DNA of 64,000 nucleotides from Duganella phyllosphaerae (GCF_001758785.1 NZ_LROM01000091.1:25224-89223), one strand, 5' to 3'; shown: positions 37,024 through 46,569, numbered from the stretch's first letter. Numbers and translations: made by a program. Notes: generated by a model from the letters alone, not told the origin.

Positions 37024-37303
37024 ATGCACGATCCGTTGGTCTTCGCCGGCAGAGGCTGCGATGAGAAAAACACTCGATCACATTTTTCTGCAAGACCCAT
37101 TCGCTGCTGCAATGGTGAAAAAGCGGCTAACGGCGGCCTTGGATGTCATATCTCTGCAGCCAAACATTGGAACGCCTGCCCGAACTAAATCCCCCCGCCG
37201 CTTCCCGATCCCCAAGACGGGGCATGTCATCGAATATCGGTTCGCAGGGAACCAAGTTGTCATTACCCGGTGGGCAAGGCACGCGCAAGTTCGCAAGCTT
37301 TAA
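36995..37303 (+). CDS. ParE/RelE superfamily toxin
   Basis: A 102-residue product with the ParE/RelE fold pattern: IRWSSPAEAAMRKTLDHIFL, then FAAAMVKKRLTAALDVISLQP, NIGTPARTKSPRRFPIP, and the terminal strand VIEYRFAGNQVVITRWARHAQ. ParE toxins inhibit gyrase and RelE toxins cleave mRNA; the two cannot be separated here. The ATG at 36995 gives an overlap of 29 bases with the antitoxin gene; a TTG two codons upstream is a less likely start. The end overlaps sseA by four bases on the opposite strand. Confidence 0.82.
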   Translation: MSNPSGTSAKCTIRWSSPAEAAMRKTLDHIFLQDPFAAAMVKKRLTAALDVISLQPNIGTPARTKSPRRFPIPKTGHVIEYRFAGNQVVITRWARHAQVRKL

Positions 37304-38154
37304 CCAGCCCCGGTCGCCACTGGCCGCGCCGCATCGGCACACCACTCGCTCCAAGAGCCCGGATACAGCGCCGCACCGGGCAAGCCCGCCACTTCCAGCG
37401 CCAGCAGGTTATGGCAGGCGGTCACCCCGGAGCCACATTGCATGATGGCCTGCGGCGCGCTGGCAAACAGCGGCGTCCATTCTGCTTTCAATTGCGTTGC
37501 ATCCTTGAAGCGGCCGTCCGCCGCCAGGTTATCCTTGAAGAAGCGGTTGCGCGCGCCGGGAATGTGGCCGCCTACCGGGTCGACGATTTCGTTCTCGCCG
37601 CGATAGCGGTCGGCCGCGCGGGCATCGACCACGGTCCTGGCCTGGATCGCCAGGTTGGCCACCACCTCGTTCACCGACACCGCCTGGGTCAGGCTTGGCC
37701 GTTCCGTGATCGTACCGCGCGCGCTTGGCGCCACCGGCAACACCAGGGGTTCGCCAACTGCCTGCCAGGCCGCCAGGCCGCCATCGAGCACGGCCACGGC
37801 CGGGTGGCCGATCCAGCGCAGCAGCCACCACAGGCGCGCGGCGTACATGCCGCCGTGGGCGTCGTAGCCGACCACTTGCGTGTCGTCGCTGACGCCCCAG
37901 CTGCGCAGCGTTTCGATCAGGGCGGCGCGCTCGGGCAGCGGGTGGCGGCCACGGAAAATACCGTCCGGGCCGGTCTTGGCGCCCGAGAGGTCGTTATCGA
38001 TACTGGCAAACCGGGCGTTCTGGATGTGGCCGGCGGCGAAGGCTTTGCTGCCGGCGTCCGGGTTCAGCAGGTCGTGGCGGCAGTCGAGGATGACCCACTG
38101 GCTGTCGGTGACATGGGCGGCCAGGTCGGTGGCGCTGATCAAGGTGGTGTACAT
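37300..38154 (-). CDS. sseA: Sulfurtransferase of the thiosulfate/3-mercaptopyruvate type
   Basis: A 284-residue protein with two rhodanese domains. The catalytic loop in the C-terminal domain is CGSGVTA with Cys240, the form typical of 3-mercaptopyruvate sulfurtransferase rather than thiosulfate rhodanese. N-terminal landmarks are VILDCRHDLLNPDAG and HPLPERAALIE, and the C-terminal domain shows VVDARAADRYRGE and HIPGARNRFFKDNL. It transfers sulfur to thiols or cyanide. It converges on the toxin gene and lies just downstream of the EamA permease gene on the same strand (16-base gap). Confidence 0.93.
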   Translation of the reverse strand: MYTTLISATDLAAHVTDSQWVILDCRHDLLNPDAGSKAFAAGHIQNARFASIDNDLSGAKTGPDGIFRGRHPLPERAALIETLRSWGVSDDTQVVGYDAHGGMYAARLWWLLRWIGHPAVAVLDGGLAAWQAVGEPLVLPVAPSARGTITERPSLTQAVSVNEVVANLAIQARTVVDARAADRYRGENEIVDPVGGHIPGARNRFFKDNLAADGRFKDATQLKAEWTPLFASAPQAIMQCGSGVTACHNLLALEVAGLPGAALYPGSWSEWCADAARPVATGAG

Positions 38155-38170
38155 GGGAAAACTCCGTTTA

Positions 38171-39094
38171 CTACACTTCGCTGGAAATCGGGTCGGCCTT
38201 GTCGATGGCCTTGCCGCGCTCTGTATTGCGGGTATTGTAGAACGTTGCGGCCACGCCGGAGGCCAGAATGATGATGATGCCGGTCCAGCTCATCCAGCTG
38301 AATACGTCGCCGAAGACCAGCACGCCCCAGATACTGGAAAACACGATGCCCGTGTATTGCAGGTTGGCCACCACCAGCGTTTGGCCCAGGCGGTAGGCGC
38401 GGGTCATGGCCACTTGCGCGCTGGTGGCGCAGATGCCGATCCCGAGCAGCAGCAAGCCGCCGTGCCAGCTGTTGATCGGGTGCCAGGTGACCGGCTGGTC
38501 GCCGCTGAGCAGGATATTGCCGAGCAGGCCGGCGACGATATTGGTGACGGCAAAATAGAACACCACGCGGCTTTCCGGCTCGCCGGCCAGGCCCAGTTTG
38601 CGCACCTGCATATAGGCCATGGCCGTGAGCAGGCTGGAGAACAGGGCCACCAGGGCAGGGGTGAGCTGGTTGGCGTGGAAGGCCGGCTGCAGCAACAGGA
38701 TCACGCCCACAAAGCTCATCATCACGGCCAGCATCAAAGGCCACTTGATGTCGCCCTTGGCGTGCCACCAGCCGAGCGCGAACAGCCACACGGCAATCCA
38801 GATCGGCGACAGGTAATTGAGGGTCATGGCCGTGGCCAGCGGCAGTTCGCCGATCGAGTAGTACCACAGCCACAAGGACACCACGCCGATGATGCAACGC
38901 CACAGGTGGGCCAGCGGCATGGTGGTGCGGAAACTGCCGCCCTGCGACTTGATGATGATGGCCAGCACGATCACGCCGACCACCCCGCGGTACATGACGA
39001 TCTCGGAGGTGGAGAATTCTTCGGAAGCCAGCTTGACGCACACCCCCATGACGGCGAACATAAAGCTAGCGAACAACATCCAAAGCGATTGCAT
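38171..39094 (-). CDS. EamA (DMT) family permease
   Basis: A 307-residue inner-membrane protein with about ten hydrophobic segments in two EamA repeats (SLWMLFASFMFAVMGVCVKLA, LWRCIIGVVSLWLWYYSIG, and the C-terminal SIWGVLVFGDVFSWMSWTG). These permeases export or import small metabolites, but the substrate cannot be told. Positive-inside loops are visible (RTTMPLAHLWR, MTRAYRLGQ). It is on the same strand as the Rieske oxygenase, 16 bases downstream, and as sseA. Confidence 0.9.
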   Translation of the reverse strand: MQSLWMLFASFMFAVMGVCVKLASEEFSTSEIVMYRGVVGVIVLAIIIKSQGGSFRTTMPLAHLWRCIIGVVSLWLWYYSIGELPLATAMTLNYLSPIWIAVWLFALGWWHAKGDIKWPLMLAVMMSFVGVILLLQPAFHANQLTPALVALFSSLLTAMAYMQVRKLGLAGEPESRVVFYFAVTNIVAGLLGNILLSGDQPVTWHPINSWHGGLLLLGIGICATSAQVAMTRAYRLGQTLVVANLQYTGIVFSSIWGVLVFGDVFSWMSWTGIIIILASGVAATFYNTRNTERGKAIDKADPISSEV

Positions 39095-39110
39095 CCAGTT
39101 TCCTTATCGT

Positions 39111-40211
39111 TTAAATATCTATTTTAGATCGGTACCATTCGTGGAAGTGCTGCATGCCATCTTCCATCGGCGACTGATAGGGGCCGGCGTCGGTCTCGCC
39201 ACGGTCGCGCAGGACCTTGCGGCCGGCGTCCATGCGCAGGGCGATCTCGTCGTCTTCCGACACGGTTTCCATGTACGCGGCGTGTTCGGCCTCGATGAAC
39301 TCGCGCTCGAACAGCACGATTTCTTCTGGATAATAGAACTCGACCACGTTGCGGGTACGCTGCGGGCCATCGGGCCACAAGGTGGACACCACCAGCACGT
39401 GCGGGTACCACTCGACCATGATGTTCGGATACAGCGTGAGCCAGATCGCGCCATATGGCGGCGCTTCGCCGCCGCGGAACCTGAGCACCTGCTCCTGCCA
39501 GCGCTTGTACACTTCCGAGCCTGACTTGAGCAGGCCCTTGTTCACGCCCACCGTCTGCACGCTGTAGTCCTGGCCGAATTCCCAGCGCAGGTCGTCACAG
39601 CTGACAAAGCCGCCCAAGCCCGGGTGGAATGGCTCGACGTGGTAATCCTCCAGGTAGACTTCGATAAAAGTCTTCCAGTTGTAGTCGCACGTCTGCACTT
39701 CCACGCGGTCGAACATATAGCCGGAAAAATCGAGATCCCTGGTCACCGACAGGTTCTTGAGTTTTTCCATGACGTTGTAGCCGTTCTGCTCGAACTGCAG
39801 GCCGTTCCAGCTTTGCAGCGTCGTCTTGGGCAGGTTCAGGCATGGCGTTTCGGCGAAATGCGGCGCGCCGATCAGCTCACCCTTGAGGTCGTACGTCCAG
39901 CGGTGCAGCGGGCAGACGATGTTGTTGGCGTTGCCGCGGCCATTGAACATCAGCGCCTGCCGATGGCGGCAGACGTTGGACAGCAATTCGAGCCCATTGG
40001 CGTTGCGCACCAGCATGCGGCCTTCGTTTTCGGCAGCAAGCGTGGCAAAGTCGCCGACCTCGGGCACCATCAGTTCGTGGCCGACGTAACGCGGGCCACC
40101 CTGGAATAATTGCTGCTTTTCGCGCTGCAACAGCGCTTCGTCAAAATAGACGTCAACCGGAAGTTGCGCGTTAGAACGCGCCAGCTTGGCGTGGGTACCC
40201 AGATCGGACAT
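39111..40211 (-). CDS. Rieske-type aromatic ring-hydroxylating oxygenase, alpha subunit
   Basis: A 366-residue protein with an N-terminal Rieske [2Fe-2S] domain (CRH at 81-83 and CPLH at 100-103) and a C-terminal mononuclear iron domain (EDYHVEPFH at 188-196). It resembles the choline/carnitine-type and other oxygenase alpha subunits. The substrate cannot be assigned. No beta subunit, ferredoxin or reductase gene lies nearby; the flanking genes are a permease downstream and xseB divergent upstream. The start at 40211 (MSDLGTHAKLARSN) fits the open frame. Confidence 0.9.
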   Translation of the reverse strand: MSDLGTHAKLARSNAQLPVDVYFDEALLQREKQQLFQGGPRYVGHELMVPEVGDFATLAAENEGRMLVRNANGLELLSNVCRHRQALMFNGRGNANNIVCPLHRWTYDLKGELIGAPHFAETPCLNLPKTTLQSWNGLQFEQNGYNVMEKLKNLSVTRDLDFSGYMFDRVEVQTCDYNWKTFIEVYLEDYHVEPFHPGLGGFVSCDDLRWEFGQDYSVQTVGVNKGLLKSGSEVYKRWQEQVLRFRGGEAPPYGAIWLTLYPNIMVEWYPHVLVVSTLWPDGPQRTRNVVEFYYPEEIVLFEREFIEAEHAAYMETVSEDDEIALRMDAGRKVLRDRGETDAGPYQSPMEDGMQHFHEWYRSKIDI

Positions 40212-40545
40212 CCAAACCCCCCTTAATTAAAATACATCAAACCAAGAAGAGACAGAATCCGCAAATTCCTGAATTCAAGTAAGTTGAAAATAGTATTTCG
40301 GACAGAACCGGCAATTATACCGTCTTTCGGCGCGCAAGGGCAGGGTGCGTACCGTTCCGAAATGTAAGGAATTGCAAGAAATGCATGGTCTTATCGTATT
40401 CGCCGGCGATTGCGATAAAATCCTTTCTCCGCCCCGGTGCGGTCCGTATTGTTGCACCGGAGTGGGTGGTTTGTTCTAAAATAACGGGCTACACTGCCTG
40501 GCAAGCTTTTTTGCCATGAAAACCGAGTGACCATGCTGAACAATA
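40212..40545. promoter_or_regulatory. 334-base divergent promoter region between the Rieske gene and xseB
   Basis: No gene is visible. A possible xseB promoter has TTGCAC (40452-40457) and TAAAAT (40477-40482), separated by 19 bases. A 7-bp inverted repeat (CCGGTGC 40434-40440, GCACCGG 40454-40460) overlaps the -35. A GGCAAG...TTGCC hairpin with a T-run lies near 40500-40517. The half near the Rieske gene is AT-rich. Confidence 0.5.
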
Positions 40546-40812
40546 ATGTCTAAGAAACTATCTGCCGAAGCTGCAACGACCGCCGCCGCCGCCAACGTCT
40601 CGTTTGAAGAAGCGATGGCAGAGCTGGCACAACTGGTTGCGCAAATGGAAGCCGGCCAGCTGCCGCTCGAAGCGTCGGTGGCCGCCTACGCGCGCGGCTC
40701 CGAGCTGGTCAAGCTGTGCGCGGCCCAGCTCGAAAAAGTGGAGTCGCAGGTCAAGGTGCTCGAGGGCGACATGCTCAAGCCATTCGAACAAACCGCCGAG
40801 GCCGAACAATGA
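40546..40812 (+). CDS. xseB: Exodeoxyribonuclease VII small subunit
   Basis: XseB binds XseA in exonuclease VII, which degrades single-stranded DNA. The 88-residue product shows the family pattern FEEAMAELAQLVAQMEAGQLPLEASVAAYARGSELVKLC. It is slightly longer than average at the N-terminus. It overlaps ispA by four bases (ATGA). This xseB-ispA-dxs order is common in proteobacteria; xseA lies elsewhere. Confidence 0.94.
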   Translation: MSKKLSAEAATTAAAANVSFEEAMAELAQLVAQMEAGQLPLEASVAAYARGSELVKLCAAQLEKVESQVKVLEGDMLKPFEQTAEAEQ

Positions 40813-41705
40813 CCGCCGCTTTTGACGACTGGATGAAAACCGTGCAGGCCGGTTCGGAAAACGATTTATCGGGTTTCCTGCCGGCTGCCACCGCCACGCC
40901 CACCAAGCTGCACGAAGCCATGCGCTACGCGTTGCTCGGCGGCGGCAAGCGCGTGCGCCCGTTGCTGGCCTACGCTGCTGGCGCGCTGTTCGACGCCGAC
41001 GCCGCCATCGTGGCGCGCGCGGCAGCAGCAGTGGAAATGATCCACGCCTATTCGCTGGTGCACGACGACATGCCCTGCATGGACGACGACGCCCTGCGCC
41101 GTGGCAAGCCCACCGTGCACATCGCCTACGACGAAGCGACCGCGCTCTTGGTCGGCGACGCATTGCAATCGCAGGCCTTCGTGGTGCTGGCCGAGGCCGA
41201 CATCAACATTATTCCGCCGGCACGGCTGGCGGCCATGTTCAAGGTGCTGGCGCACGCATCCGGTTCGGCCGGCATGTGCGGCGGCCAGGCCATTGACCTG
41301 GACAGCGTGGGCCTGAGCCTGAGCCTGGCGCAGCTGGAGCAGATGCACCAGCTCAAAACCGGCGCGTTGCTGCGCGCGGCCGTGGTGCTCGGTGCGCTGG
41401 CCGGCAAGGACTTGAATGCGGCCGAGATGGCCGCGCTCGATAAATATTCGCGCGCCATCGGTTTGGCGTTCCAGGTGGTCGATGATGTGCTCGACGCCAC
41501 TGCCGATTCGGCCACGCTGGGCAAGACCGCCGGCAAGGACGCGGCCGACAACAAGCCGACCTATGTGTCGATTTTGGGGCTGGAGCCATCGCGCGCGCTG
41601 GCAGAAACATTGCGGCTCGAAGCGCACGCAGCGCTCGCGCCGTTCGGAGACAAGGCTCTGCGGTTACGCGAACTCGCGGATTTGATCGTGCAGCGGAAGG
41701 CATAA
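40809..41705 (+). CDS. ispA: Farnesyl / (2E,6E)-farnesyl diphosphate synthase
   Basis: This 298-residue enzyme joins isopentenyl and dimethylallyl diphosphates into farnesyl diphosphate in isoprenoid synthesis. Both aspartate-rich motifs are present: first DDMPCMDDD in the helix after AYSLVH, second DDVLD. GGGKRVRPLL near the start binds the diphosphate. The ATG at 40809 overlaps the xseB stop; the longer open frame upstream is in xseB. The dxs start follows the stop codon directly. Confidence 0.96.
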   Translation: MTAAFDDWMKTVQAGSENDLSGFLPAATATPTKLHEAMRYALLGGGKRVRPLLAYAAGALFDADAAIVARAAAAVEMIHAYSLVHDDMPCMDDDALRRGKPTVHIAYDEATALLVGDALQSQAFVVLAEADINIIPPARLAAMFKVLAHASGSAGMCGGQAIDLDSVGLSLSLAQLEQMHQLKTGALLRAAVVLGALAGKDLNAAEMAALDKYSRAIGLAFQVVDDVLDATADSATLGKTAGKDAADNKPTYVSILGLEPSRALAETLRLEAHAALAPFGDKALRLRELADLIVQRKA

Positions 41706-43595
41706 ATGAACTTGCTAGAAAAAATAGATTCACCGGCCGACGTACGCGCACTGCCGTACCACCAACTGACGCCGCTGGCGCACGAACTGCGTGCCTACCT
41801 GCTCGACTCGGTTTCCAAGACGGGCGGCCATCTGTCGTCCAACCTGGGCACGGTCGAACTGACGGTGGCGCTGCATTACGTGTTCAACACGCCGGAAGAC
41901 CGCATCGTGTGGGACGTGGGGCACCAGACTTATTCGCACAAGATCCTCACCGGTCGCCGCAACCGCATGCACACGCTGCGCCAGCTCGATGGCATCTCCG
42001 GCTTCCCCAAGCGCGACGAGAGCGAGTACGACACCTTCGGCACCGCTCACTCGTCGACGTCGATCTCGGCGGCGCTGGGCATGGCGCAGGCGGCCAAGAT
42101 CAAGGGCGAGAGCCGCCACGCCATCGCCGTGATCGGCGACGGTTCGATGACCGCCGGCATGGCCTTCGAAGCGCTCAACAACGCCGGTGTGCAGGACGAT
42201 ATCAACCTGCTGGTGATCCTCAACGATAACGACATGTCGATTTCGCCGCCGGTGGGCGCGCTCAATCGCTACCTGGCGCGCCTGATGTCGGGGCAGTTCT
42301 ACGCGGCCGCCAAGAATGTCGGCAAGTCGGTGCTGCCGGGCCCGGTGCTGGAACTGGCCAAGCGCCTGGAAGAACACGCCAAGGGCATGGTGGTGCCTGC
42401 CACCATGTTCGAGGAATTCGGTTTCAACTACATCGGCCCGATCGACGGCCACGATCTCGATTCGCTGATTCCCACGCTGCAAAACATCAAGCAGCTCAAG
42501 GGTCCGCAATTCCTGCACGTGGTGACCAAGAAGGGCCAGGGCTACAAGCTGGCCGAGGCCGAGCCGGTCCTGTACCACGGCACCGGCAAGTTCAACCCGG
42601 CCGAGGGCATCAAGCCGGCCACTGCGCCGGCCAAGATGACGTACACCGAAGTGTTCGGCAACTGGCTGTGCGACATGGCCGCGTTCGACAACAAGCTGGT
42701 CGGCATCACGCCCGCCATGCGTGAAGGTTCGGGCATGGTGCGTTTTGAGCAGGAATACCCGGACCGTTACTTCGACGTAGGCATCGCCGAGCAGCACGCG
42801 GTGACCTTCGGCGCCGGCCTGGCCTGCGAAGGCATGAAGCCGGTCGTGGCGATCTACTCGACCTTCCTGCAGCGCGGCTACGACCAGCTGGTGCACGACG
42901 TGGCGCTGCAAAACCTCGACGTCACCTTCGCGCTCGACCGCGCCGGCCTGGTCGGCGCCGACGGCGCCACCCACGCCGGCAACTACGACCTGGCCTATTT
43001 GCGCTGCATCCCGAACATGGTGATCATGGCCGCATCGGACGAAAACGAATGCCGGCAAATGCTCACCACCGGCTACCGCTATCCGGGCCCGGCAGCCATC
43101 CGCTACCCGCGCGGCGCCGGCATCGGCGCGGCGATGCAGCAGGAGCTGACCACCATCCCGATGGGCAAGGGCGAGATCAAGCGCCAGGGCGCCAGCATCG
43201 CGATCCTGGCTTTCGGTTCGATGGTGGCGCCGTCGGTCACTGCCGGCGCGTCGCTGGGCGCCACGGTCGCCAACATGCGCTTCGTCAAACCGCTGGACGT
43301 GGAACTGGTGAAACAACTGGCCGCCAGCCACGACTACCTGGTGACGGTGGAAGAGGGCGCCATCATGGGCGGCGCCGGCGCTGCGGTGGCCGAAGCGCTG
43401 GCTGCCGAGGGCATCGTCAAACCGCTGTTGATGATCGGCCTGCCCGACAAGTTCATCGACCATGGCGATCCGGTCAAGCTGCTCTCGAGCGTAGGCCTGG
43501 ATGCCGCCGGCATCACCGCGTCGATCAAGCAGCGGTTCGGCAATGCGGGCAACGCCGGTGGCGACGAGCCACGGCTGGTGGTCAACAACGGCTGA
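41706..43595 (+). CDS. dxs: 1-deoxy-D-xylulose-5-phosphate synthase
   Basis: DXS condenses pyruvate and glyceraldehyde 3-phosphate, feeding the MEP pathway as well as thiamine (ThiG) and pyridoxal synthesis. The 629-residue product has the TPP-binding motif [22 protein letters not shown]-like [14 protein letters not shown], and the second-domain motifs [18 protein letters not shown] and [19 protein letters not shown]. It begins right after the ispA stop. A hairpin and T-run at 43620-43657 end the operon. Confidence 0.98.
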   Translation: MNLLEKIDSPADVRALPYHQLTPLAHELRAYLLDSVSKTGGHLSSNLGTVELTVALHYVFNTPEDRIVWDVGHQTYSHKILTGRRNRMHTLRQLDGISGFPKRDESEYDTFGTAHSSTSISAALGMAQAAKIKGESRHAIAVIGDGSMTAGMAFEALNNAGVQDDINLLVILNDNDMSISPPVGALNRYLARLMSGQFYAAAKNVGKSVLPGPVLELAKRLEEHAKGMVVPATMFEEFGFNYIGPIDGHDLDSLIPTLQNIKQLKGPQFLHVVTKKGQGYKLAEAEPVLYHGTGKFNPAEGIKPATAPAKMTYTEVFGNWLCDMAAFDNKLVGITPAMREGSGMVRFEQEYPDRYFDVGIAEQHAVTFGAGLACEGMKPVVAIYSTFLQRGYDQLVHDVALQNLDVTFALDRAGLVGADGATHAGNYDLAYLRCIPNMVIMAASDENECRQMLTTGYRYPGPAAIRYPRGAGIGAAMQQELTTIPMGKGEIKRQGASIAILAFGSMVAPSVTAGASLGATVANMRFVKPLDVELVKQLAASHDYLVTVEEGAIMGGAGAAVAEALAAEGIVKPLLMIGLPDKFIDHGDPVKLLSSVGLDAAGITASIKQRFGNAGNAGGDEPRLVVNNG

Positions 43596-43619
43596 GTTAC
43601 CTGGCAATCAGTACACAGT

Positions 43620-43657
43620 GGGGTCTGATCCGAACCGGGTCAGGCCCCTTTGTTTTT
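43620..43657 (+). terminator. Terminator of xseB-ispA-dxs, related to the 19909 palindrome
   Basis: GGGGTCTGATCC (43620-43631) and GGGTCAGGCCCC (43637-43648) pair with two G-U-type changes across a five-base loop. A T-rich run follows. The arms resemble the GGGGTCGGACCCC palindrome between thiS and thiG. Confidence 0.75.
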
Positions 43658-43682
43658 GGTATGCGGGTTCAGGTTCCAGCCC

Positions 43683-44933
43683 TCAACGGCCATCGGTCTT
43701 GCCGAGCGTTGCCGCCACCGTCGCCGCAATCGCCTCGTAACCGGCATCGCCCGGGTGCAGGTGGTCGCCGCTGTCATAGCGCGCCAGCAGGCGCGTGCGG
43801 TGTTGCGGATCGCGCAGCGCTGCATCGATGTCGGCCACGGCGTCGAATGCTCCGCTTTCACTGATCCAGCGATTGACTGCGCGCCGCACGCCGTCCTTGG
43901 CCGGCGTGTAGTAGCCGGCGAACGGCGTACCCTGCAGCGCGCCTTCGAATGGTGGCAGCGTGGCGCCGACGATGCGCACCTTGTGCAAGCGCGCTTGCGC
44001 GATCAGCTGGCGGTAGGCGGCAATCATGCGCGGCGCCGTCATCGGCGGTTCTTGCGGCGCAAAGGCGCTGCCGGGCCAGCCAATATCGTTGATCCCCAGC
44101 AGCACTACCACGGTCGTCACGCCCGGCTGGTCGAGCACGTCGGGTCCGAAGCGGGCGGCGGCGTTGACGCCCATCCTGTCACCCAGCAGCCGCGCGCCGG
44201 AGATGCCGGCATTGACCACCGCGATGCCCTGTTGCGCCATGGTGGCCGCCAGCACGTCAGGCCAGCGCCGGTCCTGGTCGGGAGTGGAGCCATTGCCGTC
44301 GGTGATGGAGTCGCCCAGGGCGACGATGACGTCACGCCTGGTGTCCGACTCCACCAGGATGCCGGCTAGCAGTGCACGGCCATGCAGCGCCTGCGGCTGG
44401 CGCGGCCTTGCTGCGGTCGTATCGCCGGCTTCGATCGAGCCGGTCTGCTGCGCGCCCCAGTGGAAGGTGGTGAGCGGCGTGGCTTGCGGCAGGTAGACGC
44501 TCACCTCGAGTTTGTCGAGCGGCGCCACCGGCAGTTCCACCGGGTCGCTGACCAGTGGTGCGCCCGGTGCGATGAATGCTGCCGTCTGGCCGCCGAAGGT
44601 GAGCGCGATGGCGGCAGCAGGAGCAGCGCGCGTTACCCGAGCCAACCGCGCCGCACCAATGGGCACCGGCTGCGTGCCGTAGCGGTTCGACAGCACGATC
44701 CTGACCCGTTTGCCGCCTATGCTCAGGCGCGCGGTTTCGCGCACGGTTTGCTGCGCCAGCACCGCCGGCACGCCGGTAGGTAGCGGGAAGTCCGCGTCCC
44801 AGGTCGCGTGGGGGCTGGCGTACCAGCTCGCGGTCCAGGTGCTGGTGGAAGGTGGCGGGGCAGCCAGTGCTGCAAGAGGGGGGGCCAATGCGCCGGCCAG
44901 GGTAGCCAGCAATGCGATCGTGCGTCTTGTCAT
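43683..44933 (-). CDS. Secreted SGNH/GDSL-type esterase
   Basis: A 416-residue exported hydrolase. The signal peptide MTRRTIALLATLAGALAPPLAA is followed by a beta-sandwich-like N-terminal domain and an SGNH catalytic domain: block I VALGDSITDGNGS with the Ser nucleophile, block II VVNAGISGARLL, block III LLGINDIGWPG with Asn, and block V with the DGVRR..., GDHLHPGDAGY Asp and His. It may act on carbohydrate esters; the substrate is open. I chose the ATG at 44933, which follows GGAG by six bases, over one four codons upstream. It is divergent from the LysR gene. Confidence 0.88.
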   Translation of the reverse strand: MTRRTIALLATLAGALAPPLAALAAPPPSTSTWTASWYASPHATWDADFPLPTGVPAVLAQQTVRETARLSIGGKRVRIVLSNRYGTQPVPIGAARLARVTRAAPAAAIALTFGGQTAAFIAPGAPLVSDPVELPVAPLDKLEVSVYLPQATPLTTFHWGAQQTGSIEAGDTTAARPRQPQALHGRALLAGILVESDTRRDVIVALGDSITDGNGSTPDQDRRWPDVLAATMAQQGIAVVNAGISGARLLGDRMGVNAAARFGPDVLDQPGVTTVVVLLGINDIGWPGSAFAPQEPPMTAPRMIAAYRQLIAQARLHKVRIVGATLPPFEGALQGTPFAGYYTPAKDGVRRAVNRWISESGAFDAVADIDAALRDPQHRTRLLARYDSGDHLHPGDAGYEAIAATVAATLGKTDGR

Positions 44934-45039
44934 GATGTGCTCCATAGATCGTGAAGCCACAACGGTAGGTTATTCACATATCGATGTGAAGGCGGCGAAG
45001 TCGACTATACTTCATTCAAAAATGGAATGAGGGCATTGC

Positions 45040-45954
45040 ATGGACACCATCCGCTCGCTGCGCTGCTTCGTGCGCGCCGTGGAACTGGGCAGCCTGTCGG
45101 CCGTGGCGCGCGAGGAGGGCACCACGCAGCCCACCGTGAGCAAGCTGATGGCGGCGCTCGAGCGCGAACTGGGCGTACGCCTGCTCGAGCGCAGCACCAC
45201 CAGCCTGCGCCCCACGCCGCAAGGCAGCCAGTTTTACCAGCGCGCGCTGGGCATGCTGGCGCAGTACCACGAAGCGGTGGCCGAGGCGCGCGGCCAGACC
45301 GAAACCCCGAGAGGCCTCGTTCGCATCAACGCGCCGGCCGCGTTCGGCCAATTTCGGCTGAACGCCCTGCTGGCGGACTTCATGGCCGTGCATCCGCAGG
45401 TGGAGATCGAACTGATACTGGACGACCGCCTGGTGGACCTGGTGCGCGACGGCGTGGACATCGCCGTGCGCCAGGGGACCGGCCTGCCGCCCGATGCAGT
45501 GGCGCGCGCGGCGGGCGTTTCGCCGCGCCACCTGGTGGCCGCGCCGTCATACCTGGAGCGGCGCGGCAGGCCGCAGCAGCAGCAGGACCTGGCCACGCAC
45601 GACTACATCCGCTTCGCCTGGCTGGCCGATGGCGACGCGCTCACGTTGTATCGGGAACAGCAGGCGGTGTCGGTGGTCACGCACGGCCGGTTCCGCGTCA
45701 ATCACGCACTGGCGATCCGCGACAGCCTGGTCGCCGGTGGCGGCATCGGCATGTGCCCCCTGTGGCTGGTGCAGGACCTGCTCGACACCGGCGCGCTGGT
45801 GCGGGTGCTGGCGCCCTGGGAAGGCGCCCCGCAACCGCTGCACCTGCTGTCGCCCACGCGCCGGTATCAGCCGGTGCGGGCGCGGTTGCTGCTGGATTTC
45901 CTGGTAGCGCGGATTGCAGCGTTGCCTGGTTTCGGATTGAAGGGCGAGGCTTAG
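45040..45954 (+). CDS. LysR family transcriptional regulator
   Basis: A 304-residue LysR protein with an N-terminal winged helix (VRAVELGSLSAVAREEGTTQPTVSKLMAALERELG) and a periplasmic-binding-protein-like effector domain (LVRINAPAAFGQFRLNALLADFMA, then GVDIAVRQGTG). It belongs to the CrgA-like group of short LysR proteins. It is divergent from the SGNH esterase gene across 106 bases, so the esterase is the likely target. The end overlaps the cobalamin adenosyltransferase by four bases. Confidence 0.92.
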   Translation: MDTIRSLRCFVRAVELGSLSAVAREEGTTQPTVSKLMAALERELGVRLLERSTTSLRPTPQGSQFYQRALGMLAQYHEAVAEARGQTETPRGLVRINAPAAFGQFRLNALLADFMAVHPQVEIELILDDRLVDLVRDGVDIAVRQGTGLPPDAVARAAGVSPRHLVAAPSYLERRGRPQQQQDLATHDYIRFAWLADGDALTLYREQQAVSVVTHGRFRVNHALAIRDSLVAGGGIGMCPLWLVQDLLDTGALVRVLAPWEGAPQPLHLLSPTRRYQPVRARLLLDFLVARIAALPGFGLKGEA

Positions 45955-46505
45955 CCGCGCTTGCGCTCATGTTGCCACAGCACGTCGCTGCCGCCCGCGT
46001 AGCGGTTGAGCACGCGCGACAGCACGAACAGCAGGTCCGACAGCCGGTTGACGTACTGGCGCGGATGCTCGTGGATGGTTTCGGTTTTGCCCAGGGTGAC
46101 GATGGCGCGTTCGGCGCGGCGGCAGACGGTGCGGCAGACGTGGGCTTGCGACGCGCCGCGCGAGCCGGCCGGCAGGATGAATTCGGTGAGCGCGGGCAGG
46201 GTGGCGTTGTACTTGGCCAGCAGCGTGTCGAGCCGCTCCACGTGCGCTTCGGTGATCATCTGGTAGCCGGGGATGCACAACTCGCCGCCCAGGTCGAACA
46301 GGTCGTGCTGGATCGTGACCAATTCATCGCGCAGGTCGGCGGGCATGTCTTCGCACAGCAGCAGGCCGAGATGCGAATTGAGTTCGTCGACTTCGCCGAT
46401 GCTGTGGATGCGCACGCTGTCCTTGTCGGTGCGGCTGCCGTCGCCGAGGCCGGTGGTGCCGCCGTCGCCGGTGCGGGTAGCGATTTTCGAGAGTCGGTTG
46501 CCCAT
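45951..46505 (-). CDS. PduO-type cob(I)yrinic acid a,c-diamide adenosyltransferase
   Basis: This 184-residue enzyme adds the adenosyl group to cob(I)alamin. It has the PduO signature: N-terminal TRTGDGGTTGLGDGSRTDKDSVRI, the IGEVDELNSHLGLL core, and C-terminal RTVCRRAERAIVTLG and YVNRLSDLLFVLSR. Some bacteria call it CobO or PduO-like; symbol assignment is uncertain. It is divergent from glcD. It serves B12 salvage in the cytoplasm. Confidence 0.93.
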   Translation of the reverse strand: MGNRLSKIATRTGDGGTTGLGDGSRTDKDSVRIHSIGEVDELNSHLGLLLCEDMPADLRDELVTIQHDLFDLGGELCIPGYQMITEAHVERLDTLLAKYNATLPALTEFILPAGSRGASQAHVCRTVCRRAERAIVTLGKTETIHEHPRQYVNRLSDLLFVLSRVLNRYAGGSDVLWQHERKRG

Positions 46506-46563
46506 GGTTGTTCCGGTTGATGGTAAGAGTCACGGAAGAATACAACAGTTCCGCTTTTATGCT

Positions 46564-46569
46564 TACAAT
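46564..46569 (+). promoter_or_regulatory. Possible -10 element of glcDEF
   Basis: TACAAT lies 30 bases before the glcD ATG at 46600. No strong -35 element is seen. The divergent adenosyltransferase starts at 46505. Confidence 0.35.

Noticed and set aside
36660..37303. A CRISPR-like or phage explanation for the less GC-rich patch
   Set aside because: No repeats or integrase; a toxin-antitoxin pair explains it.
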